Below, in pieces: positions 7,438 to 16,736 of a DNA stretch of 32,585 nucleotides. The stretch's first letter is position 1; each line of letters starts with the position of its first letter. This DNA is from Corynebacterium sp. (GTDB lineage Bacteria > Actinomycetota > Actinomycetes > Mycobacteriales > Mycobacteriaceae): contig NZ_JALAGU010000015.1 in NCBI RefSeq assembly GCF_022712275.1, positions 1-32,585 of the forward strand, written 5' to 3'. The position numbers were made by a program, and so were the translations under genes. The notes below the pieces were generated by a model. It worked only from the letters and a program-made list of their open reading frames with translations. It ran no database searches and was not told the origin of the DNA.

Positions 7438-9447
7438 GTGCGATACAGCACCGAAACACACGACAAGAGCTACATCAAGCCAGGTATGCGGCTCCGACTC
7501 CCTGAGGATTACGCCACCTCCGAACTCCCTGACTGGCGAGCCGCACTGTTCACACTGATCCTCCCGTTCCCTGTCTCAGGGCTCCCGCCGACTGCAATGG
7601 GCCAACGCTTCGTCGATCTTCCTGAGTCATGGCTACCTGGCCGTTTCCGCGGCATCCAGACCATCGAAACCCCAGTTGATGTCAACGGCATATATCGCGC
7701 CCCCCGATGGGAACGAGACCGTGAAGACGTTTACAACCACACTCCCCGAGCTTTCCATGAGACTGCCACGGCGCGCTTCAAGGGCCCGCTCGCGGAGTCT
7801 GTCGGCTCGAATGCCGTCGATCGGAATGTCCCCGGATTATTCCCATCATCGTGCTGTGCCGTGGACGACACCTCCGAAGATTTGCGCTGCCACCGCTACT
7901 TATTCTCCGCAGACACCTACACCACCGTGAGCCCCAGGGACGGGGACATCCCTGCGGACCGCCAGCCCACCACGCCAGAGTCCGCCTTCAACATCAAGGA
8001 AACCACCGGCTCTGAGTCCAGTAGCCCCTCGCATGCCAGCGTCCGGCTCGTCTGCGCGGAGTTTCTGCAGTATCGCGGCATGATGACACACCGCGACGAA
8101 AATCGTGAAAATGGGACGACATATCCTATCGCCGGTGAGCTGGCTCACGACTACCTGGTACTCCATGTGCTCGCCGAGAACTGCACCTCAGAATCACTAG
8201 AGCACATCTCACAATCCCTTCATAGGGCTCGCCATACCATCCAGGCCCGCCCCTGTAGCGACACCGCCAACGACTACCAGAAGGCATCCTTACTGGACAG
8301 TTTCGTCGCCGACGCCGTCACCGCACTGAATGACGGCAGGCCGGATCAAGACAGGTTCACCGCTTCGGCGAGCAAGAGTGGCGCGCTGAGCGGTGGATAT
8401 ACCACAGTCCCATCCAAGATCGACGTGCAGCGTCATCCACACGAACGCCCCGTCCGACTGTGGCGCAACGGTATCGGGAGCAGGCCGGTCCGCGTCGTCT
8501 GCGCCGTCCCTGGGAAGACGCTGGACGCTCACAGCGAGCTGCTCGGGAGTCCGTTCGAGGATGAGGTCTGGCAGTGGTGTCCGGAAGACCTCTGGGGATG
8601 GATCCTGGGGTCCGGCGCCGACAAGTTCGCCGAGGGTATACCCCGTTACTCCTCAGCCTCGCCCGATAACCCGGACCGGAGCGTATTCGAGTATTGGACC
8701 CTGGTTCCGACCCACCACGGCGCCGCGTTGGTCCGCAACAGCACCGCCGACGCCTACGACTCCCGTCCCTGGATGCTCGCCGGCACCCGGTTGACGGATC
8801 TGGCGATACTCATCCACCGAGCGTCCGCCATGCTGACCAATATCGGGGAACGTCTCCGGTCGATCACTCTGGCGTCCTCGACGGTCGCGAGTTCCACCGA
8901 GGAACTGGAAGACCTCGACGACGCCATCGACGAACTCACTAGCGCCCTGACCACCTTCCGGCACATCCAGTCAGATTTCGTCCGCTTCCGTGACCGCCTG
9001 TGGTTCGAGGTGGTCCCAGACCGCGACCTGGACACCGAATTCATGCTGTCCCTCCGGGAATCACTTGGCGTCACTCGCCGCTATCTCGACGTCAAGGACG
9101 AGCTTGAACTGCGGGAATCCGTGTATTCCGTGCAGTTCAACCAACGACAGGTCGAGCTTGACCGTCGTCTCCAGCAACAGGCGAAGGCGGAGGCGGAAGA
9201 CCGCCGGCAACGCACCGCAGCTACCCAGCAGGAGCGCGACGCCGAGACCAGGCGGCAGGCATCACAGGACCGGTTCCAGAATGTCTTCCTTAGCGTCCTC
9301 GCCGTGGCACTGGGCGTGCCCGGTGTCGTACAGGTAAGTGGTGCCGACGGTGCCGGGAGTGTCTGGCTCACGCTGGCCCTCATGGCCATCGTCGGGACAG
9401 TGATCTTCCTTATCCTGCGCTGGTACAACCACCACGACAAAGGGTAA
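7438..9447 (+). CDS. Unrecognised 669-aa protein with coiled coil and two C-terminal membrane helices
   Basis: I do not recognise the family. The frame stays open far upstream, but that part runs antisense to the GIY-YIG gene; GTG 7438 with AAAGGG seven bases before it is the credible start, giving MRYSTETHDKSYIKPGMRLR. Residues 1-430 are soluble and Trp-rich, with several cysteines (for example SSCCAVD) and no recognisable catalytic motif. From about 440 the protein is helical (AGTRLTDLAILIHRASAML, then EELEDLDDAIDELTSALTTF). A charged coiled coil follows at about 565-612 (QQQAKAEAEDRRQR). Two transmembrane helices at about 616-633 and 641-660 are split by a short Gly-rich turn, and the C-terminus is RWYNHHDKG. 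Long stalk helix plus two terminal membrane helices recalls the CorA layout, but the GMN motif of CorA channels is absent. It could be a membrane-anchored sensor or effector working with the divergent nuclease; that is inference. Confidence 0.7.
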   Translation: MRYSTETHDKSYIKPGMRLRLPEDYATSELPDWRAALFTLILPFPVSGLPPTAMGQRFVDLPESWLPGRFRGIQTIETPVDVNGIYRAPRWERDREDVYNHTPRAFHETATARFKGPLAESVGSNAVDRNVPGLFPSSCCAVDDTSEDLRCHRYLFSADTYTTVSPRDGDIPADRQPTTPESAFNIKETTGSESSSPSHASVRLVCAEFLQYRGMMTHRDENRENGTTYPIAGELAHDYLVLHVLAENCTSESLEHISQSLHRARHTIQARPCSDTANDYQKASLLDSFVADAVTALNDGRPDQDRFTASASKSGALSGGYTTVPSKIDVQRHPHERPVRLWRNGIGSRPVRVVCAVPGKTLDAHSELLGSPFEDEVWQWCPEDLWGWILGSGADKFAEGIPRYSSASPDNPDRSVFEYWTLVPTHHGAALVRNSTADAYDSRPWMLAGTRLTDLAILIHRASAMLTNIGERLRSITLASSTVASSTEELEDLDDAIDELTSALTTFRHIQSDFVRFRDRLWFEVVPDRDLDTEFMLSLRESLGVTRRYLDVKDELELRESVYSVQFNQRQVELDRRLQQQAKAEAEDRRQRTAATQQERDAETRRQASQDRFQNVFLSVLAVALGVPGVVQVSGADGAGSVWLTLALMAIVGTVIFLILRWYNHHDKG

Positions 9448-9523
9448 TCGAACACTTCGCGCCTTGCGCGCCGGAGCTGTCCGGCCCCGCATGTAGCCTC
9501 GCGAACAACAGAAAGGACGCCGC

Positions 9524-12268
9524 ATGCACATCACCTTCGGATGGGGCTTCGACACTGCCCGCTGGACCACCGCCACCACACCCGCCACCCTCGGGTCAGT
9601 GGTCACCGGTCCCACCGGCCTCGCGGACATCCTCGCCACCCGCCTCGCACTCACCCGTCCTGACCTGGACCGCTCCACCCGCATCGCGGCCTACCGCAGC
9701 GCCCTGAGCCAGGTCGTCGCCACCGCCGCTCCCGGTTCCTGGCCCGCCACCGGCTTCTCCCACGACCCCTGGACCGTCGCCCGCGAGCTCCTCGCCTGGC
9801 GCGACCAGCTCGTCTCTGCCGGATGGAATCCCACAGACACGGCAGGCACAGACACCCCCGAGCGTCTCGGCGTCCTCGTGCGCGTCGAAGCGCTGCTGCC
9901 CACCACGGCCGGCTGGGCACCCGGCCCCGCGGACACCCTACGCACCATCGGCACAACCCTCGCGGACCTGGTCACCAACGGTACCGACTGGCCACTCGGC
10001 ATCGATGCCGTCGCCCTCGACCACCCCGTCAACGACCTGCCGCCCCTGTGGCGACGCATCCTGAGCAACCTCATCGCACTCGGCGTCCCCGTGGCCGAGT
10101 TGCCCGAACCCGCACCGCTGACCGAGCTCACAGTGCTCACCGCAGACACCGAATGGGACGCCGCTCCCGCTGTAGCCCGCCTGCTCACCGACCTCGAAGC
10201 AGCCGAGAAACACCACACCGTCCTTGCCGGACGCTCCACCCAGCTGCTCGACCGCGAACTCCTGCGACTCGGCGGCACCCCGGTCGGAGTGGGACCCCGC
10301 GGTGTCTCCCCGCTGGCCCAGGTCATCCCGGTGTTCCTCCGCGCCGTCACCGCGCCCCACGATGTCTCCGCCCTCGCTGATCTCCTCAACGTCACCGTCC
10401 CGGGGATCGACGAGCATTCCACCTTCCCGCTGCTGCCCGGTGCACTGCGCAGGACTCTCATCGACGCCCTCAGTCAGGAACCCGGTGTCGGCGGCCCCGC
10501 CTGGACCACGGCCGTCAACACCACCCTGGACGGCGCCGGGCCCGAAGACGCCCAGAGTGTCCGTGAGTTCGACGAGCTCATCCGTCTCACCCCGCTCACC
10601 GACGACAACGGCCTCGACACCTCGCTGGTCGCCGCCCATCTGGGCTGGCTCGGACGGCAGTTCCAGCGCTTCAGCCGGGAGGACAACGAACCTGCGCGCG
10701 TCACCACCCTGATCGCCACCGTCAGCACCCTGGTCGCCGGACTCGGCTCGACAATCAGCTCCCACGAACTGGACCAGGTTGTCGCCGAAGTCACCGGCAC
10801 CGGTGGGCTGCGCGTCCACGCAGAAGCTTCCGCTGCACGCGACACCGTCACCTCACCCGGGCAGCTCGGCACCGGCACCGCCCCGGTCATCTGGTGGCTG
10901 CCGGTCGACGAGCACCGCAGCGTCCGCGAACTGCTGCGTCCGGCCGAATCCGCCTGGCTGGAGAACGCCGGCGTCGTCCTGCCCGACCCCGAGTCGCTCG
11001 CCCGCCTCACCCTGCGCTCCGAACTGCGCGCCCTGCGCCGACGCAGAAAGGTCACCGCGGTCCTACCCGCCCGGATCGACGGGGAACGCGCCGCCGAGCA
11101 CGCCGCCCTCACCTTCCTCATCAACGATCTGCCCCGCGAGGCAGACACCACCTTCGACGACCTGCAGAAAAGCACCCGGGAGGATGCCACCCTCCCCGCC
11201 GACCGGGCACACGTCCCCGACACCCTCGAGTTCTGCATCCCCGACCCCGTCAGCCGCACCGTCACCGGTGGTGAACACCTCATCCCCACCCGAATCAGCT
11301 ACTCCCAGTGGGAGAAACTGCTGGTCCACCCCCTGGAATGGTTGCTCGACCGGCGCCTCGGCATCCGCGCCGGCGGACTGGTCGACGTGCCCACCGGCAA
11401 CCGCATGGTCGGCACCTGGCTCCACGCCACCGTCGAGAACATCGTCAACCGCCGCCTCGACGAAAACAACGGCGACCCCGTCACCGTCTACGTCACCGAG
11501 CAAGAGGTCACCGGGGAGCTCGAGGCACTGCTGCCCGCCTACGCCTCAGAACTCGCCCTGCCCGGCCGCAGCCGCGACCGCGGCGCGACCATCGCCCTCG
11601 CCGTCCGCTCGATCACCGGCCTGTTCACCGCACTGGAGGACGCCGGGATCCGCGTCCGTGCCGTGGAAGCCGAATTCGAGACCACGCTGACCGGCAGCCA
11701 CGGCCGTGACGGTGAACCGCTGGTTCTCGGCGGTTTCCGCGACATGGACGTCATCATGGCCGACGGTTCCGACGGCGTCATCGACCTGAAGTACACCCTC
11801 GCCAAGAAGAAGTACCGGGACGCCGTCGCCAACGGCACCGCCCTGCAGCTCGCCGTGTACGCCGCCTCCGTCGCGGGCACCGGAAAGCGTCTGGCCGATG
11901 TACCGGTGGCATATTTCTCCCTCCACGACGACCTGCTCCACACCGCCGACCCACGCTTCGGGCTCGGCGAAGACACCCTCGACGTCTCAGTCGCCGACGG
12001 CGGCGCCCCGACCGCCGATGAACTGTGGGACCGGGCGGTCACCGGGCTCAACCGCATTCTCGATGACCTCCGTGCCGGTCACCTCACCGACCTCGGCAAC
12101 CTGCTGGTACTCCAGGACGCAGACCCCGACGGCAACTCCCCCGAGGGGACGACCGAGGAGACCAGGGCAGCCCTCGCCGCCGCTGGGGAGACCGGGTACC
12201 TGCCCGCGGCGTCCGCCAAGTACACCGATCTTGCGCTGGTCACCGGCGTGGAAGGAGACCGCGCATGA
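9524..12268 (+). CDS. AddB-like PD-(D/E)XK nuclease subunit of a helicase-nuclease
   Basis: 914 residues; ATG 9524 has AAAGGA six bases upstream. The N-terminal and central parts match the inactivated-helicase half of AddB-like proteins (GPTGLADILATRLAL, DPWTVARELLAWRDQL). The C-terminal nuclease domain has the expected residues: H634 in GTWLHATVE, D740/D742 in GFRDMDV, the D754-L-K756 triad member in GVIDLKYT, and the Q775xxxY779 motif in QLAVYA. AddB-type subunits pair with an AddA helicase to resect DNA ends for recombination. There is no Walker A motif. Only one cysteine is present in the whole protein, so the 4Fe-4S cluster of Bacillus AddB cannot form. The last four bases overlap the start of the next gene (ATGA), so the pair is translationally coupled. 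Actinobacteria usually use AdnAB for this job; this pair is a separate type. I leave the symbol blank because orthology to addB is unproven. Confidence 0.85.
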   Translation: MHITFGWGFDTARWTTATTPATLGSVVTGPTGLADILATRLALTRPDLDRSTRIAAYRSALSQVVATAAPGSWPATGFSHDPWTVARELLAWRDQLVSAGWNPTDTAGTDTPERLGVLVRVEALLPTTAGWAPGPADTLRTIGTTLADLVTNGTDWPLGIDAVALDHPVNDLPPLWRRILSNLIALGVPVAELPEPAPLTELTVLTADTEWDAAPAVARLLTDLEAAEKHHTVLAGRSTQLLDRELLRLGGTPVGVGPRGVSPLAQVIPVFLRAVTAPHDVSALADLLNVTVPGIDEHSTFPLLPGALRRTLIDALSQEPGVGGPAWTTAVNTTLDGAGPEDAQSVREFDELIRLTPLTDDNGLDTSLVAAHLGWLGRQFQRFSREDNEPARVTTLIATVSTLVAGLGSTISSHELDQVVAEVTGTGGLRVHAEASAARDTVTSPGQLGTGTAPVIWWLPVDEHRSVRELLRPAESAWLENAGVVLPDPESLARLTLRSELRALRRRRKVTAVLPARIDGERAAEHAALTFLINDLPREADTTFDDLQKSTREDATLPADRAHVPDTLEFCIPDPVSRTVTGGEHLIPTRISYSQWEKLLVHPLEWLLDRRLGIRAGGLVDVPTGNRMVGTWLHATVENIVNRRLDENNGDPVTVYVTEQEVTGELEALLPAYASELALPGRSRDRGATIALAVRSITGLFTALEDAGIRVRAVEAEFETTLTGSHGRDGEPLVLGGFRDMDVIMADGSDGVIDLKYTLAKKKYRDAVANGTALQLAVYAASVAGTGKRLADVPVAYFSLHDDLLHTADPRFGLGEDTLDVSVADGGAPTADELWDRAVTGLNRILDDLRAGHLTDLGNLLVLQDADPDGNSPEGTTEETRAALAAAGETGYLPAASAKYTDLALVTGVEGDRA

Positions 12269-15200
12269 CCCGCTGGACCATCATCAGGGCCTCCGCCGGA
12301 TCGGGCAAGACCTACCGGCTCACCGAACTGGTCACCGACCGGCTCAGTCACCCGGCCGAGGACGGCACCGTGCTACGTCCCTCCCAGATCATCGCCACGA
12401 CCTTCACCCGGGCCGCCGCCGCCGAACTCACCGACCGCATCCGTGGCACCCTCGTCGACCGTGGACTGCTGGACCAGGCAGCCGCCCTGCCTACCGCGTT
12501 GATCGGCACGGTGAACTCGGTGACCGGGCGGATCCTCACCGACTTCGCCCTCGACGCCGGTCGGTCCCCTGACCTCGCCGTGCTCACCGAGCAGTCGCAG
12601 CAGACCGCCTTCACGCGCGCCACCGACCACCTCATCGCCGAGGCCGAGGACGCCCACCGCGCCCTGCTCGCCCGCACCGGCTATGACGCGGTCGAGGACC
12701 GTGGCTTCTACAGCAGGGCAACCAACTGGGCGGCGACGATCCGCAGCGTCACCGACCACGCCCGGTCGAACAACATCCCTGCCGAGGACCTCCCCGGTTT
12801 CGCCGAGGCCAGCATCGTCGAGCTCCACGCCGTACTGGATGAGCAGGCTGCCGGCACCGCACCCTCCGATACCCGGGCCGCACTGACGACCGCCGCCCGC
12901 ACCCTGCCCCGCCAACTGCGCGCCGAGGTCGAGGACGGCACCATCACCAAGCGGTCGGCCGACGGCGTCCTCACCCGGCTCGATTCCCTGGAACGGTTCG
13001 CCCGCCGGGTACGCCGCGAGCGTGACTCCATCCCCTGGTCGGACTGGCTGAAGACCGCCGAGGGCAAGGTCCCCGGAGTCCCCACACCGACCAAGCCGAT
13101 CAAGGAGGCCTACGGTGCGGTGACCTCCGCTGCGGAGATCCTCGCCGACCCCGCTCTGCGCGATGACCTGGACACACTCATCCGGCTCGTCTTCACCACC
13201 GCAGCGTCCTGCCTGAGCGCCTACGCCGACTACAAGGACGCCCTCGGTCTCATCGATTTCACCGACCAGGAGCAGCTCACCCTGCGACTGCTGCGCGGTG
13301 ACGGAGTATCTGAGGCGACCCGGGACGCGGTGCGCGAGACTCTCGCCGCGCGGTTCCGGATCCTCGTCGTCGACGAGTTCCAGGACACCAGCCCGCTGCA
13401 GCTCGCCCTGTTCACCGAACTCGCCGGTCTGGTCGATGAGGTGATCTGGGTCGGTGACCCGAAGCAGTCGATCTACGGTTTCCGCGGCTCTGATCCGGCG
13501 CTGATGGATTCGGCGGTCGAGGCGATCACCGATCCCGCCGGGCTGGGCGGACGCTCCGAGGTGCTCGCCCATTCCTACCGCACCCGGCAGGCTCCGTTGG
13601 ACCTGTCGAACCGCCTGTTCCGCCACCTGTTCACCGGCGATGTGGAGCTCAGCGTCCCGCAGATCCGGGCGGAAGCCTATGCCGCCGACGGGGCCCGCGC
13701 CGCCGGGGAAACCGTCACCTGGCCGCACACCGAAGGCCGGGCATCGAAGAAGGTGTGGTTCGAGCGGATCAGCGACGGCATCGGCGCCCTCGCCGAGCGC
13801 GACGCCCACTCGGGCAGCCGCGCGATCCTGGTGCGTACCAACAGCCACGCCGCCGAAGTCCGCACCGCGCTGCGGGCTGCGGGCATCCCCTGTGCCGGTG
13901 GTGGTGTGCCACTGTCCACCACCCGGGAAGGACGCCTGGTCACCGCCGCACTCGCCCTGCTGCTGGACAGGACGGACACCCAGGCGCTGGTCGAGATGAT
14001 CAGCCTGATGCCCGACCATGCCGCCCACGTTGACTGGTTCGATGTGCTCACCTCGCTACCGGACCGGGACGCATGCCGGGAGCAGCTGACCAGCTGGGCG
14101 GCTGACCCTGTGTTCGCCCCGGTCACCGCACTGCGCAGCGCCCTGTCCGAACTGCCGGTAGCCGAACTCGTCGCCGCCGTGGTGGACGCCCTGGACCTGA
14201 GGGGACGCGTCGCCGCGTCCACCGGCCCTGGTGAGCGCACCGGCTCGGTCACCGGGATCCTGCAGGCAGTCGCGGACTTCGCCGCCGAGCAGGAGTCCGC
14301 CGGCGAGCCCGCCACTGTCGCCGGGGTCCTGGCCCATCTTCTCGACGAGGAGACGGTCTCCACCCCGACCGCGGAGCCGGGTGCGGTGGAGGTCCACACC
14401 GTCCACCAGGCCAAGGGTCTGGAGTGGGACACGGTCGTCGTCGCCATGCCGGATTCCCGCGAGCGCTTCACCCCGGCCGGAGTGTGGGTCCAGTCATCCA
14501 CCCCGCTGACCATGGACGATCCCCTGGCAGGACGCCACCTCCGGTTCTGGCCGGACACACTGCTCGCCCATTCCGGGGTGAAGGAGGCACTGACTGCCAC
14601 CGACGCGCAGCAGGCCCGGCGCACCACCGAACTGCTTGAGGAACAGCGACTGCTCTATGTCGCGATGACCCGCTCGAAGTTCCGGACCGTGCTCGCCCCC
14701 TACTCCTCGACCGCGAAGTGGCGGGCCCTGGCCGAGGCCGGTCTGGAGGCCGATGAACTTGCTGTTCTGCTCGCGGATTCAGATCCGGTGCCGGCACTGC
14801 CGCGTGAAACCGTGGTGGACGCCACCGGGCGGTTCACCTCACCGGCCGGACAGCTCGACGTCGACCGGGAACCTGTCGACCCTGGTCGCGAAGTCATTGC
14901 CGCCACCTTCGCCCCCAGTGGTGCCGAGGCTGCCCCGGAGACGGCACTGGGTGCCGTGGTGTGCGAGGTCGCGGACCTCGGCCCGGCGCTGGTCAGTGGT
15001 GGCGGCCCGGAGTGGAACAAGGTCGGTGACTGCATCCACTCCTATCTCGCAGCTCCGCTGGATTCCTTCGACGCCGCCATGAAGCAGCAGGTCGCCACCC
15101 GACTGGTGACGAACTGGGGTGTCGGTGCAGTGGTCAGTCCCGACCAGGTTGTGGAGTGCGGTGAGCGCTGGCAGCGGTTCCTCCATGAGGATCTCGCCGC

Positions 15201-15480
15201 CACCGCCGTGAACTCCGAGGTCCCCTTCACCTGGACGAATGACGATCACCAGCGTGCCCAGGGCTGGATCGACCAGCTCGTCACCACGGCCGACGGTCAG
15301 ATCATCGTCGACCACAAGACCTACCCCGGCGCCGACCCGACCGGTCATGTGGCCGCGAAGTACCTCGGGCAGATGGCGGTGTACCGGCAGGCGATCACCG
15401 ACATCACCGGTACCGTCCCCGCCCGGATCCTCATCCACCTGCCACTGCTCGGTTCAGTGGTCGAGGTTCAGCTCAACTGA
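12265..15480 (+). CDS. AddA-like UvrD-family helicase with C-terminal nuclease domain
   Basis: 1071 residues, starting at ATG 12265 inside the stop of the AddB-like gene. Superfamily 1A helicase motifs run in order: Walker A ASAGSGKT (9-16), motif Ia TFTRAAAAEL, Walker B D370-E-F-Q-D, motif III VGDPKQSIYGFRGSDP, motif IV SYRTRQAPLDLSNRLF, motif V VHTVHQAKGLEWDTVVVAMP and motif VI LLYVAMTRSKFRTVL. The C-terminal PD-(D/E)XK domain has KVGDCIHSYL, D1003 in GWIDQLV, D1016-H-K1018 and GQMAVY. The protein should be an ATP-driven translocase that unwinds duplex ends while cutting one strand, with the AddB-like partner cutting the other. Length is typical of AddA-like proteins (1050-1250). The role could be recombinational repair or destruction of foreign linear DNA. 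Immediate downstream genes are metabolic and only loosely linked (35-base gap). Confidence 0.9.
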   Translation: MTRWTIIRASAGSGKTYRLTELVTDRLSHPAEDGTVLRPSQIIATTFTRAAAAELTDRIRGTLVDRGLLDQAAALPTALIGTVNSVTGRILTDFALDAGRSPDLAVLTEQSQQTAFTRATDHLIAEAEDAHRALLARTGYDAVEDRGFYSRATNWAATIRSVTDHARSNNIPAEDLPGFAEASIVELHAVLDEQAAGTAPSDTRAALTTAARTLPRQLRAEVEDGTITKRSADGVLTRLDSLERFARRVRRERDSIPWSDWLKTAEGKVPGVPTPTKPIKEAYGAVTSAAEILADPALRDDLDTLIRLVFTTAASCLSAYADYKDALGLIDFTDQEQLTLRLLRGDGVSEATRDAVRETLAARFRILVVDEFQDTSPLQLALFTELAGLVDEVIWVGDPKQSIYGFRGSDPALMDSAVEAITDPAGLGGRSEVLAHSYRTRQAPLDLSNRLFRHLFTGDVELSVPQIRAEAYAADGARAAGETVTWPHTEGRASKKVWFERISDGIGALAERDAHSGSRAILVRTNSHAAEVRTALRAAGIPCAGGGVPLSTTREGRLVTAALALLLDRTDTQALVEMISLMPDHAAHVDWFDVLTSLPDRDACREQLTSWAADPVFAPVTALRSALSELPVAELVAAVVDALDLRGRVAASTGPGERTGSVTGILQAVADFAAEQESAGEPATVAGVLAHLLDEETVSTPTAEPGAVEVHTVHQAKGLEWDTVVVAMPDSRERFTPAGVWVQSSTPLTMDDPLAGRHLRFWPDTLLAHSGVKEALTATDAQQARRTTELLEEQRLLYVAMTRSKFRTVLAPYSSTAKWRALAEAGLEADELAVLLADSDPVPALPRETVVDATGRFTSPAGQLDVDREPVDPGREVIAATFAPSGAEAAPETALGAVVCEVADLGPALVSGGGPEWNKVGDCIHSYLAAPLDSFDAAMKQQVATRLVTNWGVGAVVSPDQVVECGERWQRFLHEDLAATAVNSEVPFTWTNDDHQRAQGWIDQLVTTADGQIIVDHKTYPGADPTGHVAAKYLGQMAVYRQAITDITGTVPARILIHLPLLGSVVEVQLN

Positions 15481-15515
15481 ACAACCATTCACCACGAAAG
15501 GGTTACGGTGTCTTC

Positions 15516-16736
15516 ATGACGAGAACCACTGCGTCCTCCGCGACAACCACCCCGCTGGACCTCATCGGCTTCGACTCCCTGCTCAGCGACGAGGAACGGC
15601 AGATCCGGGACGCCGTCGCGGACTTCGGCGACCGTGAACTGCGTCCCCACGTCAATGACTGGTTCGAAGCCGGGGCACTGCCGGTCAACGATCTCGCACC
15701 GGAGTTCGGCGAACTCGGCGTCCTCGGTATGCACCTCGACGGCTACGGCTGCCCCGGGATGTCCGCCGTCGACTACGGGCTGGCCTGCATGGAGATCGAG
15801 GCCGTCGACTCCGGCCTGCGCTCGCTGGTCTCCGTCCAGGGCTCGCTGGCCATGTTCGCGATCCACCACTGGGGTTCGGAGGAACAGAAGGAGCACTACC
15901 TGCCGGGCATGGCCGCCGGCACCGCCCTCGGTTGCTTCGGGCTCACCGAACCGGACGCCGGCTCCGACCCCGCGAACATGCGTACCCGGGCGATCCGCGA
16001 CGGCTCCGGGGAGGACGCCGACTGGATTCTCAACGGCACGAAGATGTGGATCACCAACGCCCCGGTCGCCGATGTCGCCGTAGTCTGGGCCCGTACCGAC
16101 GACCGTGGCGACGGGAAGCCTGGCTTCGCCGGCTTCATCGTGGAGAAGGGCGACCCCGGCTTCTCCACCGCGGAGATCCACCGCAAGCTCTCCCTGCGCG
16201 CCTCGATCACCGGTGAGATCATCCTCGAGGACTGCCGGTTGCCGGACTCCCGGCGACTGCCCGGTGTCAACTCCCTGCGTGGCCCGCTGACCTGCCTCAA
16301 CGAGGCCCGCTACGGGATCATCTGGGGTGCACTCGGCGCTGCCCGCGACGCCCTGACGACCGCCATCGACTACGTCGGCACCCGGGATGTCTTCGACCGG
16401 CGGCTGAGCAGTTTCCAGATCACCCAGACCAAGCTCGCCGACATGACCGTCGAGCTCGACAAGTCGATGCTGCTGGCCCTGCAGCTCGGCCGACTCAAAG
16501 ATGCCGGGCAGTTGACCCCGCCGCGCATCAGCGTCGGCAAGCTGAACTCCACCCGCGTCGCCCTGGAGATCACCCGCGAGTGCCGCACACTGCTCGGCGC
16601 GTCCGGTATCACCCTGGACCACTCCCCGCTACGGCACGCCAACAACCTGGAATCTGTGCTGACCTACGAGGGGACCGCGGAGATGCACCAACTCACCATC
16701 GGTCAGGCGCTCACCGGGGAGCAGGCGTTCCGGTGA
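15516..16736 (+). CDS. Acyl-CoA dehydrogenase, glutaryl-CoA dehydrogenase-like
   Basis: 406 residues with all landmarks of the acyl-CoA dehydrogenase fold: FGLTEPDAGSDPANM and WITNAPVADVAVVWA for FAD and substrate binding, and the catalytic base E385 in TYEGTAEMHQL. SVQGSLAMFAIHHWGSEEQK and CLNEARYGIIWGALGAA resemble glutaryl-CoA dehydrogenases more than straight-chain enzymes; those oxidatively decarboxylate glutaryl-CoA to crotonyl-CoA in lysine and tryptophan breakdown. The usual YEGTHDIH is YEGTAEMH here, so substrate identity is provisional. The ATG at 15516 has GAAAGGG about 12 bases upstream, rather far. The gene follows the helicase by 35 bases and ends in a GTGA overlap with the acetyltransferase, so these two are coupled. 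No CoA-transferase or electron-transfer flavoprotein gene is nearby. Confidence 0.85.
   Translation: MTRTTASSATTTPLDLIGFDSLLSDEERQIRDAVADFGDRELRPHVNDWFEAGALPVNDLAPEFGELGVLGMHLDGYGCPGMSAVDYGLACMEIEAVDSGLRSLVSVQGSLAMFAIHHWGSEEQKEHYLPGMAAGTALGCFGLTEPDAGSDPANMRTRAIRDGSGEDADWILNGTKMWITNAPVADVAVVWARTDDRGDGKPGFAGFIVEKGDPGFSTAEIHRKLSLRASITGEIILEDCRLPDSRRLPGVNSLRGPLTCLNEARYGIIWGALGAARDALTTAIDYVGTRDVFDRRLSSFQITQTKLADMTVELDKSMLLALQLGRLKDAGQLTPPRISVGKLNSTRVALEITRECRTLLGASGITLDHSPLRHANNLESVLTYEGTAEMHQLTIGQALTGEQAFR

Noticed and set aside
12373..14028. A 551-codon minus-strand open frame
   Set aside because: Antisense to the AddA-like helicase, whose motifs are complete on the plus strand.
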